From the NCBI GenBank assembly GCA_031266365.1, contig JAISBE010000003.1, positions 124,001 through 188,000 on the forward strand: DNA of 64,000 nucleotides. The letters run 5' to 3'. The DNA comes from Oscillospiraceae bacterium (GTDB lineage: Bacteria > Bacillota > Clostridia > Oscillospirales > Acutalibacteraceae). Of the stretch, positions 56,228 through 64,000 are shown one piece after another. Both the position numbers and the translations under genes were made by a program. Positions within the stretch are counted from its first letter, which is position 1, and each line of letters starts with the position of its first letter. The notes under the pieces are model-generated. The model made no database searches. It saw nothing but the letters and a program-made list of their open reading frames with translations, and had not been told where the DNA came from.

Positions 56228-56641
56228 TTAATCGAACGGTACCATTATGTCCAAAGTAACTTGTTCCAAGCCGTAAGTACCGTCGGCTCGGCGGATCTGG
56301 CCTTCAAAACGGAGAAAATAAAAGCCTGGTGGCAGTTGTGATCCTAAAGTTAATTCTCTTTCAGATGCGCCGTTTGGGCCATTAAAGGCATAGCTGTACC
56401 AGCTTTTTGTTATATGGCAGGAGAGGCTGTCTGTAGCAAATAAGTAATGAGACTGATTTTCATTGCGGCGGTTTGTTAAATAGAAATATGCTGGCACTCT
56501 AGTCCACGTTGAACCGTCCTTTAATGTTAGTCGGATAGATTCTCCTGGACATCGTACAGAATAATTGCCGTTAGCTTTAACTGCAAGTGTTTGAGTTAGC
56601 AGTGCTGCTCCGGTTAAAAGTAATGATAAAAATTTTTTCAT
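56228..56641 (-). CDS. Small secreted protein, paralogue 3
   Basis: 137 residues, the most diverged of the three. Signal peptide KKFLSLLLTGAALLTQTLAVKA, then beta-rich sequence with the matching turn QLPPGFYFLRFEG and a C-terminal VTLDIMV strand. The N-terminal IRLTLKDGS corresponds to IELTLPRGS of paralogue 2. Two Cys might pair after export. AAAGGAA ribosome site. Function unknown. Confidence 0.75.
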   Translation of the reverse strand: MKKFLSLLLTGAALLTQTLAVKANGNYSVRCPGESIRLTLKDGSTWTRVPAYFYLTNRRNENQSHYLFATDSLSCHITKSWYSYAFNGPNGASERELTLGSQLPPGFYFLRFEGQIRRADGTYGLEQVTLDIMVPFD

Positions 56642-57037
56642 AATGTAAATTCCTTTCTAAAATTAGAGTATTTTGAATAAATATGTCGAGAAAAGTGTAG
56701 AATTACTGTAATCTATAATTTAGATGGTTTATAAAATAATTCTAGTATAATTGAAAATATTTATCAAGAGGATTTCTTAAAAAAATTACAAATTTAATTG
56801 TTTAATTAAATATGAAATAGATAAAATACCTTAAATTTTCTATTATTAGATTTAAGTACAAGTTTAAAAATTGGCGTTATAGCATATTTTTGTTGCAGCA
56901 ATATTCCAAGCTACTATGTAAGCATATATTATATTGAGTTGCAGGTTAGTTTTTTATGCAAAAATTTCCGAATATCATTCTTTTAATACTCAGAAATTTC
57001 TGGTGAATATATTATAAATTTGTGTGTTTTATTCTAA
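56642..57037. other. AT-rich gap, nothing recognised
   Basis: No ORF, RNA gene or strong hairpin recognised. It presumably holds the promoter of the small secreted gene at 56228-56641. Confidence 0.4.
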
Positions 57038-58801
57038 TTATTCCTTAATAGCGCTAGTCAAGGCGCTTAATTGCAATTTTAAAGCGGCTGGTAGAGTATC
57101 GCTAAATTTAGCATAAAACTTCTCGATATTTTCCGCCTCGTGTTTCCATAAATTTTTATCAACTTTTAAGATATTTGATAAACTTTCTAAATTTAAAGGC
57201 AAGCCGTCAATATTTATGCTATCTTCAAATGGAATATAACCTATTGCGGTTTCTTTGGCGTTTATAGTGCCGCTGCACCTATTTAATATCCACTCTAAAA
57301 CGCGAAAATTTTCGCCAAATCCTGGCCAGATAAAGTTTCCTTGTTGGTCTTGCCGAAACCAATTCACATTAAAAATTTTTGGAGCCTTCTCGCCTAGCGA
57401 TTTGCCAATTTCTATCCAGTGGTTAAAATATTCCCCGATATTATATCCGCAAAATGGCAACATAGCCATGGGGTCGCGTCTTACGATACCTGTTTTGCCG
57501 GCTGCAGCGGCAGTGGTTTCAGAAGCCATGATTGAACCGATAAATACCCCGTGATTCCAATTTTTGGCTTCATAAACTAACGGGGTTATTTGGGCGCGCC
57601 TACCTCCAAAAATTATAGCGGAGATGGGAACGCCTAAAGGGGAGTCAAACTCTTTGCTTATTGATGGGCAATTTTTTGCAGGAGAGGTAAACCTGCTGTT
57701 GGGGTGAGCACCTTTTTCGATAGACATTTTTCCATTCCAGGGTTTACCTTTCCAATTTAATGCATTTTCCGGTGATTTTCCATCCAGGCCTTCCCACCAA
57801 ACGGTGTTGTCATCCAAATTTTGGACCACATTTGTGAAGATGGTATCTTTTTTAGTGCAAGCCAGAGCATGAGGGTTTGATTTTTTGTTAGTTCCAGGAG
57901 CGACCCCGAAAAATCCGTTTTCGGGATTAATCGCCCAAAGCCTACCATCCTGGCCTTTTCGCATCCAAGCTATATCGTCGCCAACGCAAAAAACTTCATA
58001 TCCTTTGCGCTGATATATTTCTGGGAGTGTTAACATGGCTAAATTTGTTTTTCCGCAGGCCGAAGGGAACGCCGCAGCGATATATTTAACCTCTCCGGCA
58101 GGTGTTTTTATGCCAATAATTAACATATGCTCTGCTAGCCAACCTTCAGCGCGTCCAAGGAACGAAGCTATTCTTAGCGCGAAACATTTTTTGCCCAAAA
58201 GCACATTCCCGCCATATCCGGAATTTACGGAGATAATAGCATTGTCCTCTGGAAAATGGCAAATGTATCTTTTTTGTGCATCTAGTTCACAGCTACAGTG
58301 AAGACCTTTAACAAAATTTGTGATATTTTCCAATTTTTGCAGAACATCTCTTCCCAAACGTGTCATGATAGCCATATTGAGCACAACATATATAGAATCG
58401 GTAATCTCGATCCCAATTTTGGCGTAAGGTGAATCAATGGGGCCCATCGAGTATGGGATTACATACATTATTTTGCCACGGTAGCAACCTTTCGCGATGC
58501 CATATAGCATATTATATGCCGATTGCGGGTCTAACCAATTATTGGTCGGACCCGCAGTGCTTTTAAGTTTTGTGCAGATAAATGTTCGGTCTTCCACCCT
58601 TGCGACATCATTTACCGCGGTTCTGTGGAGATAACAATTTGGAAGTTTTTCTCGGTTTAATCTCCCCAGCTCGCCTGTTTTGCAAGCTGTATTGCGGAGA
58701 TTATCGAGCTGTGCCTCGGAACCATCAATCCAGATGATGCTCTCTGGCTCTAATAGGCATTCCATTTCTTTGATCCAATCGAGAACTAGTTTGTTTAGCA
58801 T
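57038..58801 (-). CDS. pckG: Phosphoenolpyruvate carboxykinase (GTP)
   Basis: 587 residues. Interconverts oxaloacetate and PEP using GTP/GDP; in anaerobes it often runs in the carboxylating direction towards C4 acids. The P-loop is AAFPSACGKTNLAML with the hypermobile-loop Cys, the GDDIAWM metal site follows, and the FGGRRAQITPLVYEA and FIGSIMASETTAAA segments are GTP-type signatures. Length matches the family. It stands between the small secreted cluster and a large secreted gene, with no operon partner. Confidence 0.96.
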   Translation of the reverse strand: MLNKLVLDWIKEMECLLEPESIIWIDGSEAQLDNLRNTACKTGELGRLNREKLPNCYLHRTAVNDVARVEDRTFICTKLKSTAGPTNNWLDPQSAYNMLYGIAKGCYRGKIMYVIPYSMGPIDSPYAKIGIEITDSIYVVLNMAIMTRLGRDVLQKLENITNFVKGLHCSCELDAQKRYICHFPEDNAIISVNSGYGGNVLLGKKCFALRIASFLGRAEGWLAEHMLIIGIKTPAGEVKYIAAAFPSACGKTNLAMLTLPEIYQRKGYEVFCVGDDIAWMRKGQDGRLWAINPENGFFGVAPGTNKKSNPHALACTKKDTIFTNVVQNLDDNTVWWEGLDGKSPENALNWKGKPWNGKMSIEKGAHPNSRFTSPAKNCPSISKEFDSPLGVPISAIIFGGRRAQITPLVYEAKNWNHGVFIGSIMASETTAAAAGKTGIVRRDPMAMLPFCGYNIGEYFNHWIEIGKSLGEKAPKIFNVNWFRQDQQGNFIWPGFGENFRVLEWILNRCSGTINAKETAIGYIPFEDSINIDGLPLNLESLSNILKVDKNLWKHEAENIEKFYAKFSDTLPAALKLQLSALTSAIKE

Positions 58802-58853
58802 AAAACCCTCACTGAGATAGTAGTCGACGTGAACGTATTAGAGCCATATGATA

Positions 58854-60557
58854 TTAGTAGCTTAGAGATTGAAATTCCTTGGTTACCTCTTGACCTGTAG
58901 CAGCGGATTTGATTTCCACTCCGAGCACAAACGTCCCTTTCCTGGTGAATTCGGTCGACGTATCATGGCTCTCGTCAGACAAGTATTCTCGCTCACCAGC
59001 CGAGTTCATCGCAAAGAAACGATACGTCACATTGGTTCCTTTTGCCCACGCTTTCGCTAACCAGGTACCATCACCAAGCAGCATACGAGCGAACCCTTGA
59101 TACTCGAGCGGCGCTGTTTCTGATTGTTCAATTTGTGCGTTTTCTTGCGTGTCGTCAGCGGAGATTGAGGTATCCAGGACTCCGTCAGCTTGGCTCGGTG
59201 CTATGTCCGGTATATGCACCGAGGCATTGATTGATGCGTCATTTGCCAAAGCTAGCTTCACGTCCACGTTCCGCGCTTCTTCTTCAGCTAGTGAGTACGT
59301 GAAAATAGTTCTGTCGCCTCGTGTATTTCCATTTAATACCACTCTTCTACCCGAAGATGACCCCTCCTGGCTAAGGGTGAGGATTGCCCGCGCATTGAAA
59401 TAGAGGGATTCTGGGGTCAGTCTTTTCACCGACCATTGGATCTGAACGAGTTCTCCGATCTTTCTCGCCGTCGCTGCTTCTGCTCTGATTGTTGGCGGTG
59501 ATAGAGTAAACGATGCCAGTGTTTTCACTCGCGTACCGATGCTTTCATGGCCCCATAGATGTCTGATTCCTGGTCTAAGTTCCAGCATTCCTCGTGGAAT
59601 GGCTCCGCGGCTGGGCCCATCGTACACGTCACCCCTGTTGTCTAAGCCCGCGCCCATTGCTGATCTAGGCGCCGCCGCCGCACGGAGGTAGTGGTTTCGC
59701 GAGTGTTCATTCATCGCCGCTAGCCGCGGTAAGTCCCCCCCCAATTCCCCACCATTGGCGTTCCATACATCGTACCCCTCATCGTTGTAGTCTCTTGCAG
59801 CATCACCCGCCCATATCATTAGGTCTTTAGCTGCAGTTGCGTAGAAGGTATTGACGTCCGGCGTGTTCACGTAGTGTTGGTGGAGTTCGTGCGCCGCTTG
59901 GGGCAGACGGTTCGCACCTGCTGCTGGGTTGCGTATCACCTGCCCGACGTTGAATGTCCCCTCTATTGCGCCCAGGAAGTACGCTCTGGCTATTGGGTCT
60001 TCCGCTGCTAGGGTCCACATTAGCGGCACCGCTCCATCACCTGCGAGGTCCGCTGCATCCGTGCCTGCTGGTAGTGTGGTAGGGTTGCTTTCTGCGTACA
60101 TTCGTTCCACGGCTGCAGTGTCGTTCGCGTCGGCCGCCACATTCGTAGCATGGTCGGACCCCACCACTATGAACTCGTACTCACTTCGATCCGGAAGACG
60201 TAGACCTAGGCTTCCGTTGCCTGTACGTCCCCCATTCGCTGCGGTTCCGTCTGTTTTGATCGTTCTACCGACAGCGTTTTGCCCGGCTCCCACCACGTTC
60301 ACCAGCTGACGACGGTTACCGCCGGAGAGCAAATAGGCCATCAGCGTGAACTCGTCGTCATCTGCTGCACCACTTATGTCTATCCGGGCAGCCATCTGGT
60401 CTTCCTTCTCGATAGTGACCTTTGCCATAGCACCTTGATGTGGACCCTGCGCTTTAATGCGCAAACACGGTAGCATAGCCAACGCCAGCATGGTGATGGC
60501 AACAGCACCGGTAAGCCCAAGAGCTATAATTTTTTTGGAAATAGAGAATTTTTTCAT
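58854..60557 (-). CDS. Large secreted protein of unknown function with atypical, GC-rich coding sequence
   Basis: 567 residues. A signal peptide (KKIIALGLTGAVAITMLALAM) is followed by an Ala/Gly/Asp/Arg-rich body. About residues 100-340 are rich in short helical segments. The C-terminal 230 residues look beta-rich, possibly two Ig-like modules (IQWSVKRLTPESLYFNARAI and NVTYRFFAMNSAGEREYLSD), the latter like the sugar-binding or adhesive modules of surface proteins. No enzyme signature or sorting signal. By eye the gene is above 50 percent GC, against roughly a third in neighbours, so its codon use is very different: transfer or special selection are both possible. Several long antisense ORFs (58869-60473) are by-products of this composition. 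Confidence 0.72.
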   Translation of the reverse strand: MKKFSISKKIIALGLTGAVAITMLALAMLPCLRIKAQGPHQGAMAKVTIEKEDQMAARIDISGAADDDEFTLMAYLLSGGNRRQLVNVVGAGQNAVGRTIKTDGTAANGGRTGNGSLGLRLPDRSEYEFIVVGSDHATNVAADANDTAAVERMYAESNPTTLPAGTDAADLAGDGAVPLMWTLAAEDPIARAYFLGAIEGTFNVGQVIRNPAAGANRLPQAAHELHQHYVNTPDVNTFYATAAKDLMIWAGDAARDYNDEGYDVWNANGGELGGDLPRLAAMNEHSRNHYLRAAAAPRSAMGAGLDNRGDVYDGPSRGAIPRGMLELRPGIRHLWGHESIGTRVKTLASFTLSPPTIRAEAATARKIGELVQIQWSVKRLTPESLYFNARAILTLSQEGSSSGRRVVLNGNTRGDRTIFTYSLAEEEARNVDVKLALANDASINASVHIPDIAPSQADGVLDTSISADDTQENAQIEQSETAPLEYQGFARMLLGDGTWLAKAWAKGTNVTYRFFAMNSAGEREYLSDESHDTSTEFTRKGTFVLGVEIKSAATGQEVTKEFQSLSY

Positions 60558-60837
60558 TGGTATATTCGACTTCCTTTCATTTTAAAAAAGTTTTTTAGAA
60601 TTAACATAAATAGTAAATTAACCTATTCAGTTAAAAACCATACTATAATATAATTATATTATGTTTGTTAAGAAAAATCAATATTTTTAAATGGAAAATT
60701 ATTATCAAAAATATTGTGAAAAATAGACTAAATTTATTGAATTGAGCAATTGACGTCTATAATATCCCGCTTTCAGAAAAAAAGTTTTAGATTTAGAGCA
60801 GAGGTCGTATATAGTACAGCGGGCTATTTATATAAAA

Positions 60838-62196
60838 CTATTTGGATTCTTCAACCAAAGTAGCTTGCACTTCAAAAGTTGTATTGCGTTCTTGGCCACT
60901 CATTTGTGATGCCCGGCGGAAGATCGTTAGAGTGACTGAATCTCCGACCTTATATTCACGCAATGTGGCGTGTAGAGCATTCACTGTGTCTGTGTCTTTG
61001 CCATTTACTTTTGTGATTATATCTTTTTCTCGCACACCATTGGCAGGTAAAGTGCAGTTATCATTAAAGCTGTGTATATAAGCACCCATTGGAATGTTAT
61101 TAGTTTGTGCCATATAGGGTGTTATATTTTTAACTGTTATGCCTAATGCCGGTCTGCCTTTGACGTGGCCGAAGGCGATCAGGTCATCGATTACTTCTTT
61201 TACAGTTTTCATAGGAATTGCGAATCCCATATTGTCAACTGCTTGATTGGTAAACTTACTACCGATAATCCCTATAACTTTGCCTTTGGCATTAAAAAGG
61301 CCGCCGCCTGAATTTCCAGGGTTTAAAGCTGCATCGGTTTGAATATATTTAACCAAACTACCAATGGCATTTGAATTTGAAATAGAACGGTCTAAGCCGG
61401 AGATAATCCCCTTTGTCATGGATTTTTCTAATGCCAAAGGATTTCCTATAATAAAGGCACTTTCTCCGATTTGCGCTTGATCGGAATTGCCTAATTCTGC
61501 AGGCGTGAGGTTTTTTGCTTCCATTTTAACCAAAGCTAAATCTGTTTTCTGATCCACACCTATAATTTTTGCTTTACGTTCATCATTTTCACCTAATGAT
61601 ACTGTTATATCAAGTTGATTCCCATTTTTATCTGTAACAACGTGTGCGTTTGTGACGATATAACCATCTTTGCTGATTATAATGCCAGAACCCATTCCGA
61701 CTTCTGAAGAAAAAAGTTCAGAGTCTTGCGAAAAACAATCAATTCGCACGATGCTGGGGGCGCATTTTTTGTAAATATCTTGGCCAGACATGGCGCTTTC
61801 GTTTTCGCTGTTGTCGATGATGGTGAGCTCGGGGCCTTTCGAAGATTCACTGGATTCTTCTTGTTCTGCGGATTTTTCGGAAGTCTGCGCAGATTTATCT
61901 GGGGTGTTGCTATAAGACATATACACGCCATATAAACTAAAACCAATAACAACCGTCGCCAGTAAAGATATGATGATGCCCAAGAACAATTTTGTGCCGT
62001 TCGGTTCTTTTTTAGGCTGTGGTGGTGGCGTTCCAAATGGATTAAAATCACCGCCATATTGGGATGAATAAAAATTATTATTTGTTTCGTTATAATCTTC
62101 GGATTTTTTATTTTTAGGCTTGTAAAAATCTCCCCATTTGCGATTAATATTTTCGTCTTCTGGGCGGTCAGGCCCATTTTCATAATTATCGTACAT
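60838..62196 (-). CDS. htrA: Membrane-anchored HtrA/DegP-type serine protease
   Basis: 452 residues. A charged, Asn/Pro-rich cytoplasmic N-terminus of about 70 residues precedes one membrane helix (LFLGIIISLLATVVIGFSLY), then an acidic linker and the trypsin-like domain with His in VTNAHVV, Asp in KTDLALVKM and Ser in NPGNSGGGLFN. One PDZ domain ends the protein (GVREKDIITKVNGKDTD). It degrades or refolds damaged proteins outside the membrane. It lies 27 bp downstream of the sensor kinase gene, so the two-component system probably controls it, or they answer the same envelope stress. Confidence 0.93.
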   Translation of the reverse strand: MYDNYENGPDRPEDENINRKWGDFYKPKNKKSEDYNETNNNFYSSQYGGDFNPFGTPPPQPKKEPNGTKLFLGIIISLLATVVIGFSLYGVYMSYSNTPDKSAQTSEKSAEQEESSESSKGPELTIIDNSENESAMSGQDIYKKCAPSIVRIDCFSQDSELFSSEVGMGSGIIISKDGYIVTNAHVVTDKNGNQLDITVSLGENDERKAKIIGVDQKTDLALVKMEAKNLTPAELGNSDQAQIGESAFIIGNPLALEKSMTKGIISGLDRSISNSNAIGSLVKYIQTDAALNPGNSGGGLFNAKGKVIGIIGSKFTNQAVDNMGFAIPMKTVKEVIDDLIAFGHVKGRPALGITVKNITPYMAQTNNIPMGAYIHSFNDNCTLPANGVREKDIITKVNGKDTDTVNALHATLREYKVGDSVTLTIFRRASQMSGQERNTTFEVQATLVEESK

Positions 62197-62223
62197 AATG
62201 TTTTCCTCCTAAATAAAGTTATT

Positions 62224-63681
62224 TTAAATTAATTTACTATTTATAGGTACCCAAAATATAAATTCACAGTATTCACCTTCAATACTCTTAACTATAATAT
62301 CGCCGCCGTGAAGTTTGATAATAGTTTTGACTATATAAAGACCTAATCCCATGCCGTTTTTATCTTGGCTTCTTGATTTATCGGTTTTATAAAATCTATC
62401 GAATACAAACCCGATTTCAGATTTAGGTATACCTTGACCTGTGTTTTTTATGCCAACTACGACTCTATCATAAAATTTTTCGATATGAAATGAAATTTTT
62501 CCTTCAAAATTTACAAATTTTACAGCATTTTCAATAAGATTATAAATTACCTGATGTATAAGATCAGAATCACCTTCAACGACAATACTGTCCGTGTTTT
62601 CAAGCCCCTTTATTGTTATATACTTTTTTTCTATCTGCTTTTCGAAGGTCAATAGTATGGAAAATATAGTCTGTTTTAAGAAAAATATTTTTTTGTTTAA
62701 CTTTAATTTTCCACTGTCTATTCTGGATAAGTTTAGCATTGAGCGGACCAACCTAGAAAGCCTTTTTATTTCTTCAGAAACTATTTTGAGGTAATCGTTT
62801 TGCTTATCGTTTGGGATTGTGCCGTCTAAAATTCCATCAACAAAACCGGAGATAGTCGTCATGGGAGTTTTCAATTCATGAGATACATTTGCCACGAAGC
62901 TTCGGCGAATATTTTCCGAAATAGATAAGGATTCTGCCATATTGTTAAACGCGATAGCCAATTGGCCGATTTCGTCTTCACGGCCCGCTGGGACTCTATC
63001 TGAGAAATCTTCATCTCCAAACCGCTTGGCAACAATTGCCATTTCTCTCAAGGGTTTTACCATTTTGTATGAAACTCCGCCGATAGCGAGAAAAGATATC
63101 ATAAGTGCTGCCAAAAAGGCAATTGCAAATATTTTTAGAATGTCTTCTCTAAATTTAGTAATATATTTTTGATCAGAAACGGTAAAAACAGCACCTATGG
63201 GCCCTTCGAGTAACCTCACTGTGATAGGAATTCCAACGGCATAACGGTCTTGCTCGTAGATTCCTTCGAAATCGCTATTACCTATATATCTTCCGTTGAT
63301 AGCAATTTTCATAATTTCTTTGGGAACTTTTGTCTTTTTAAATTTTTCATTATTTTCTGGGTAAAATATTATATTTCCTTCTTTGTCGGCGACGAAAATA
63401 TCAGCATCTATATTGGTAGAAAACGAGCGGATAAAGTTATTTACTAAATTTAAATCTCTGTTTAAAATATGAACCTGACCTTCTGAAAATATAATGATGT
63501 TATTTTCTTCCATTAAAGAAGTGACATTTTCGGCATTTTGGGTCAAAAGTTTATGCTTTTCTTCTTCTAAATGCCTTGAAATAAATATCAAGAGCATTGT
63601 TCCAAGTACGAAAAAACTCAATAGCACGGTCGATAGAGTGATAAAAAGGTATTTTTTAAATAAAGTTTTTCTTAGGATCAT
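62224..63681 (-). CDS. Sensor histidine kinase
   Basis: 485 residues. One N-terminal membrane helix, an outer sensing domain (about 35-165), and a second helix (IFAIAFLAALMISFLAIGGV). Next comes a HAMP domain (VKPLREMAIVAKRFGDEDFSDR), the dimerisation/phosphorylation helix with the phospho-His in SHELKTPMTTISGF, and the ATP-binding domain with N (NLIENAVKF), G1 (GIKNTGQGIPK) and G2 (GMGLGLYIVK) boxes. It resembles PhoR/ResE-type kinases. It starts 2 bp after the response regulator stop. The signal is unknown; the htrA gene downstream suggests envelope stress. Confidence 0.93.
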   Translation of the reverse strand: MILRKTLFKKYLFITLSTVLLSFFVLGTMLLIFISRHLEEEKHKLLTQNAENVTSLMEENNIIIFSEGQVHILNRDLNLVNNFIRSFSTNIDADIFVADKEGNIIFYPENNEKFKKTKVPKEIMKIAINGRYIGNSDFEGIYEQDRYAVGIPITVRLLEGPIGAVFTVSDQKYITKFREDILKIFAIAFLAALMISFLAIGGVSYKMVKPLREMAIVAKRFGDEDFSDRVPAGREDEIGQLAIAFNNMAESLSISENIRRSFVANVSHELKTPMTTISGFVDGILDGTIPNDKQNDYLKIVSEEIKRLSRLVRSMLNLSRIDSGKLKLNKKIFFLKQTIFSILLTFEKQIEKKYITIKGLENTDSIVVEGDSDLIHQVIYNLIENAVKFVNFEGKISFHIEKFYDRVVVGIKNTGQGIPKSEIGFVFDRFYKTDKSRSQDKNGMGLGLYIVKTIIKLHGGDIIVKSIEGEYCEFIFWVPINSKLI

Positions 63682-63683
63682 GG

Positions 63684-64000
63684 TTATTCTTTGACCTCAA
63701 ATTTATAACCCACGCCCCAAACAGTTTTAAGCGTCCATTTTTCGGAAGCATCATCGAGTTTTTTTCGTATCCGTTTGATATGGACATCAACCGTGCGAGA
63801 ATCGCCGTAATAGTCAAAGCCCCAAACTTCGTCAAGAAGCTGATCTCTGGTGAAAACGGTGTTGGGATTTGACGCAAGGTGGTATATGAGCTCCATTTCT
63901 TTTGGAGGAGCATCAACTTTTTTGCCGTTTACGCGCAATTCAAATGTTGTGAGATTTACGGAAAGCCCCTCAAAATCCACTTTTCTAATATTCTCTACGG
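63684..64000 (-). CDS. OmpR/PhoB-family response regulator, 5' end beyond the window
   Basis: Only the C-terminal winged-helix DNA-binding domain is present (LTTFELRVNGKKVDAPPKEM, DEVWGFDYYGDSRTVDVHIKRIRKKL, VWGVGYKFEV). The frame stays open to the window edge, so the receiver domain lies outside. Two bases separate its stop from the kinase start, so the pair is co-transcribed. Confidence 0.93.
   Translation of the reverse strand, partial: VENIRKVDFEGLSVNLTTFELRVNGKKVDAPPKEMELIYHLASNPNTVFTRDQLLDEVWGFDYYGDSRTVDVHIKRIRKKLDDASEKWTLKTVWGVGYKFEVKE

Noticed and set aside
58869..60473. Several ORFs antisense to the GC-rich secreted gene
   Set aside because: High GC reduces stop codons on both strands; no start signals or domains.
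1..64000. CRISPR arrays, rRNA genes, intact prophage
   Set aside because: Looked for and not seen.

Overview
The window reads as chromosome from an anaerobic, low-GC Firmicute, most likely a clostridium of the Oscillospiraceae type. The evidence is the AT-rich backbone, AGGAGG-type ribosome sites with many TTG/GTG starts, a PolC-type replicative polymerase, the rpsB-tsf-pyrH-frr-uppS-cdsA-dxr-rseP-ispG-polC order, a trimeric NADH/ferredoxin [FeFe]-hydrogenase, GTP-type PEP carboxykinase, FeoAB, and a secreted protein with a dockerin-like C-terminus. Signs of decay are frequent: three broken copies of one IS1-like element, a duplicated 327-bp block, a secreted gene with an in-frame stop, a frameshifted small ORF, and long stretches without genes. 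This would fit a host-associated lineage with a shrinking genome, but that is inference. No database search was possible.

Layout. 0-4 kb: M20 dipeptidase, PAP2 phosphatase, ruvC-ruvA (no ruvB beside them). 4-6.4 kb: gene-poor repeat region ending in tRNA-Arg(CCG). 6.4-8.7 kb: feoA-feoB. 8.8-12.6 kb: three secreted-protein genes, two of them paralogues. 12.6-14.3 kb: iscS-iscU. 14.5-15.4 kb: a frameshifted ORF and a GC-richer remnant. 15.4-17.8 kb: P-type ATPase. 18-30.3 kb: translation/lipid/isoprenoid/replication block ending in a PolC that lacks its exonuclease domain. 30.3-32.7 kb: AI-2E-type membrane protein and a membrane pseudokinase. 32.8-33.3 kb: IS1-like remnant. 33.4-40 kb (minus strand): rimP-nusA-ylxR-ylxQ-infB, rsmD and a coiled-coil protein. 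40.8 kb: an orphan double-glycine peptide gene. 41.6-46.6 kb: hydrogenase genes hydC-hydB-hydA, with an IS1-like remnant between hydB and hydA. 47-49 kb: aspS, carrying two parS-like sites. 49-60.6 kb: secreted proteins of unusual composition, rimI, polA, a zinc-ribbon membrane protein, three small secreted paralogues and pckG. 60.8-64 kb: a two-component system (regulator cut by the window edge) with an HtrA protease.

How the genes work together. The hydrogenase, PEPCK, FeoAB and Isc genes fit a fermentative, iron-dependent anaerobe. The 18-40 kb genes are housekeeping: ribosome and translation factors, undecaprenyl and phospholipid synthesis, the MEP isoprenoid pathway, and replication. The accessory layer consists of at least eight predicted secreted proteins of unknown function, several with base composition clearly richer in GC than the backbone, plus the orphan peptide gene.

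The observations most worth following are the exonuclease-less PolC, the orphan peptide gene, the two parS-like sites around aspS, the secreted gene families, and the possible -1 frameshift gene at 14.56 kb.
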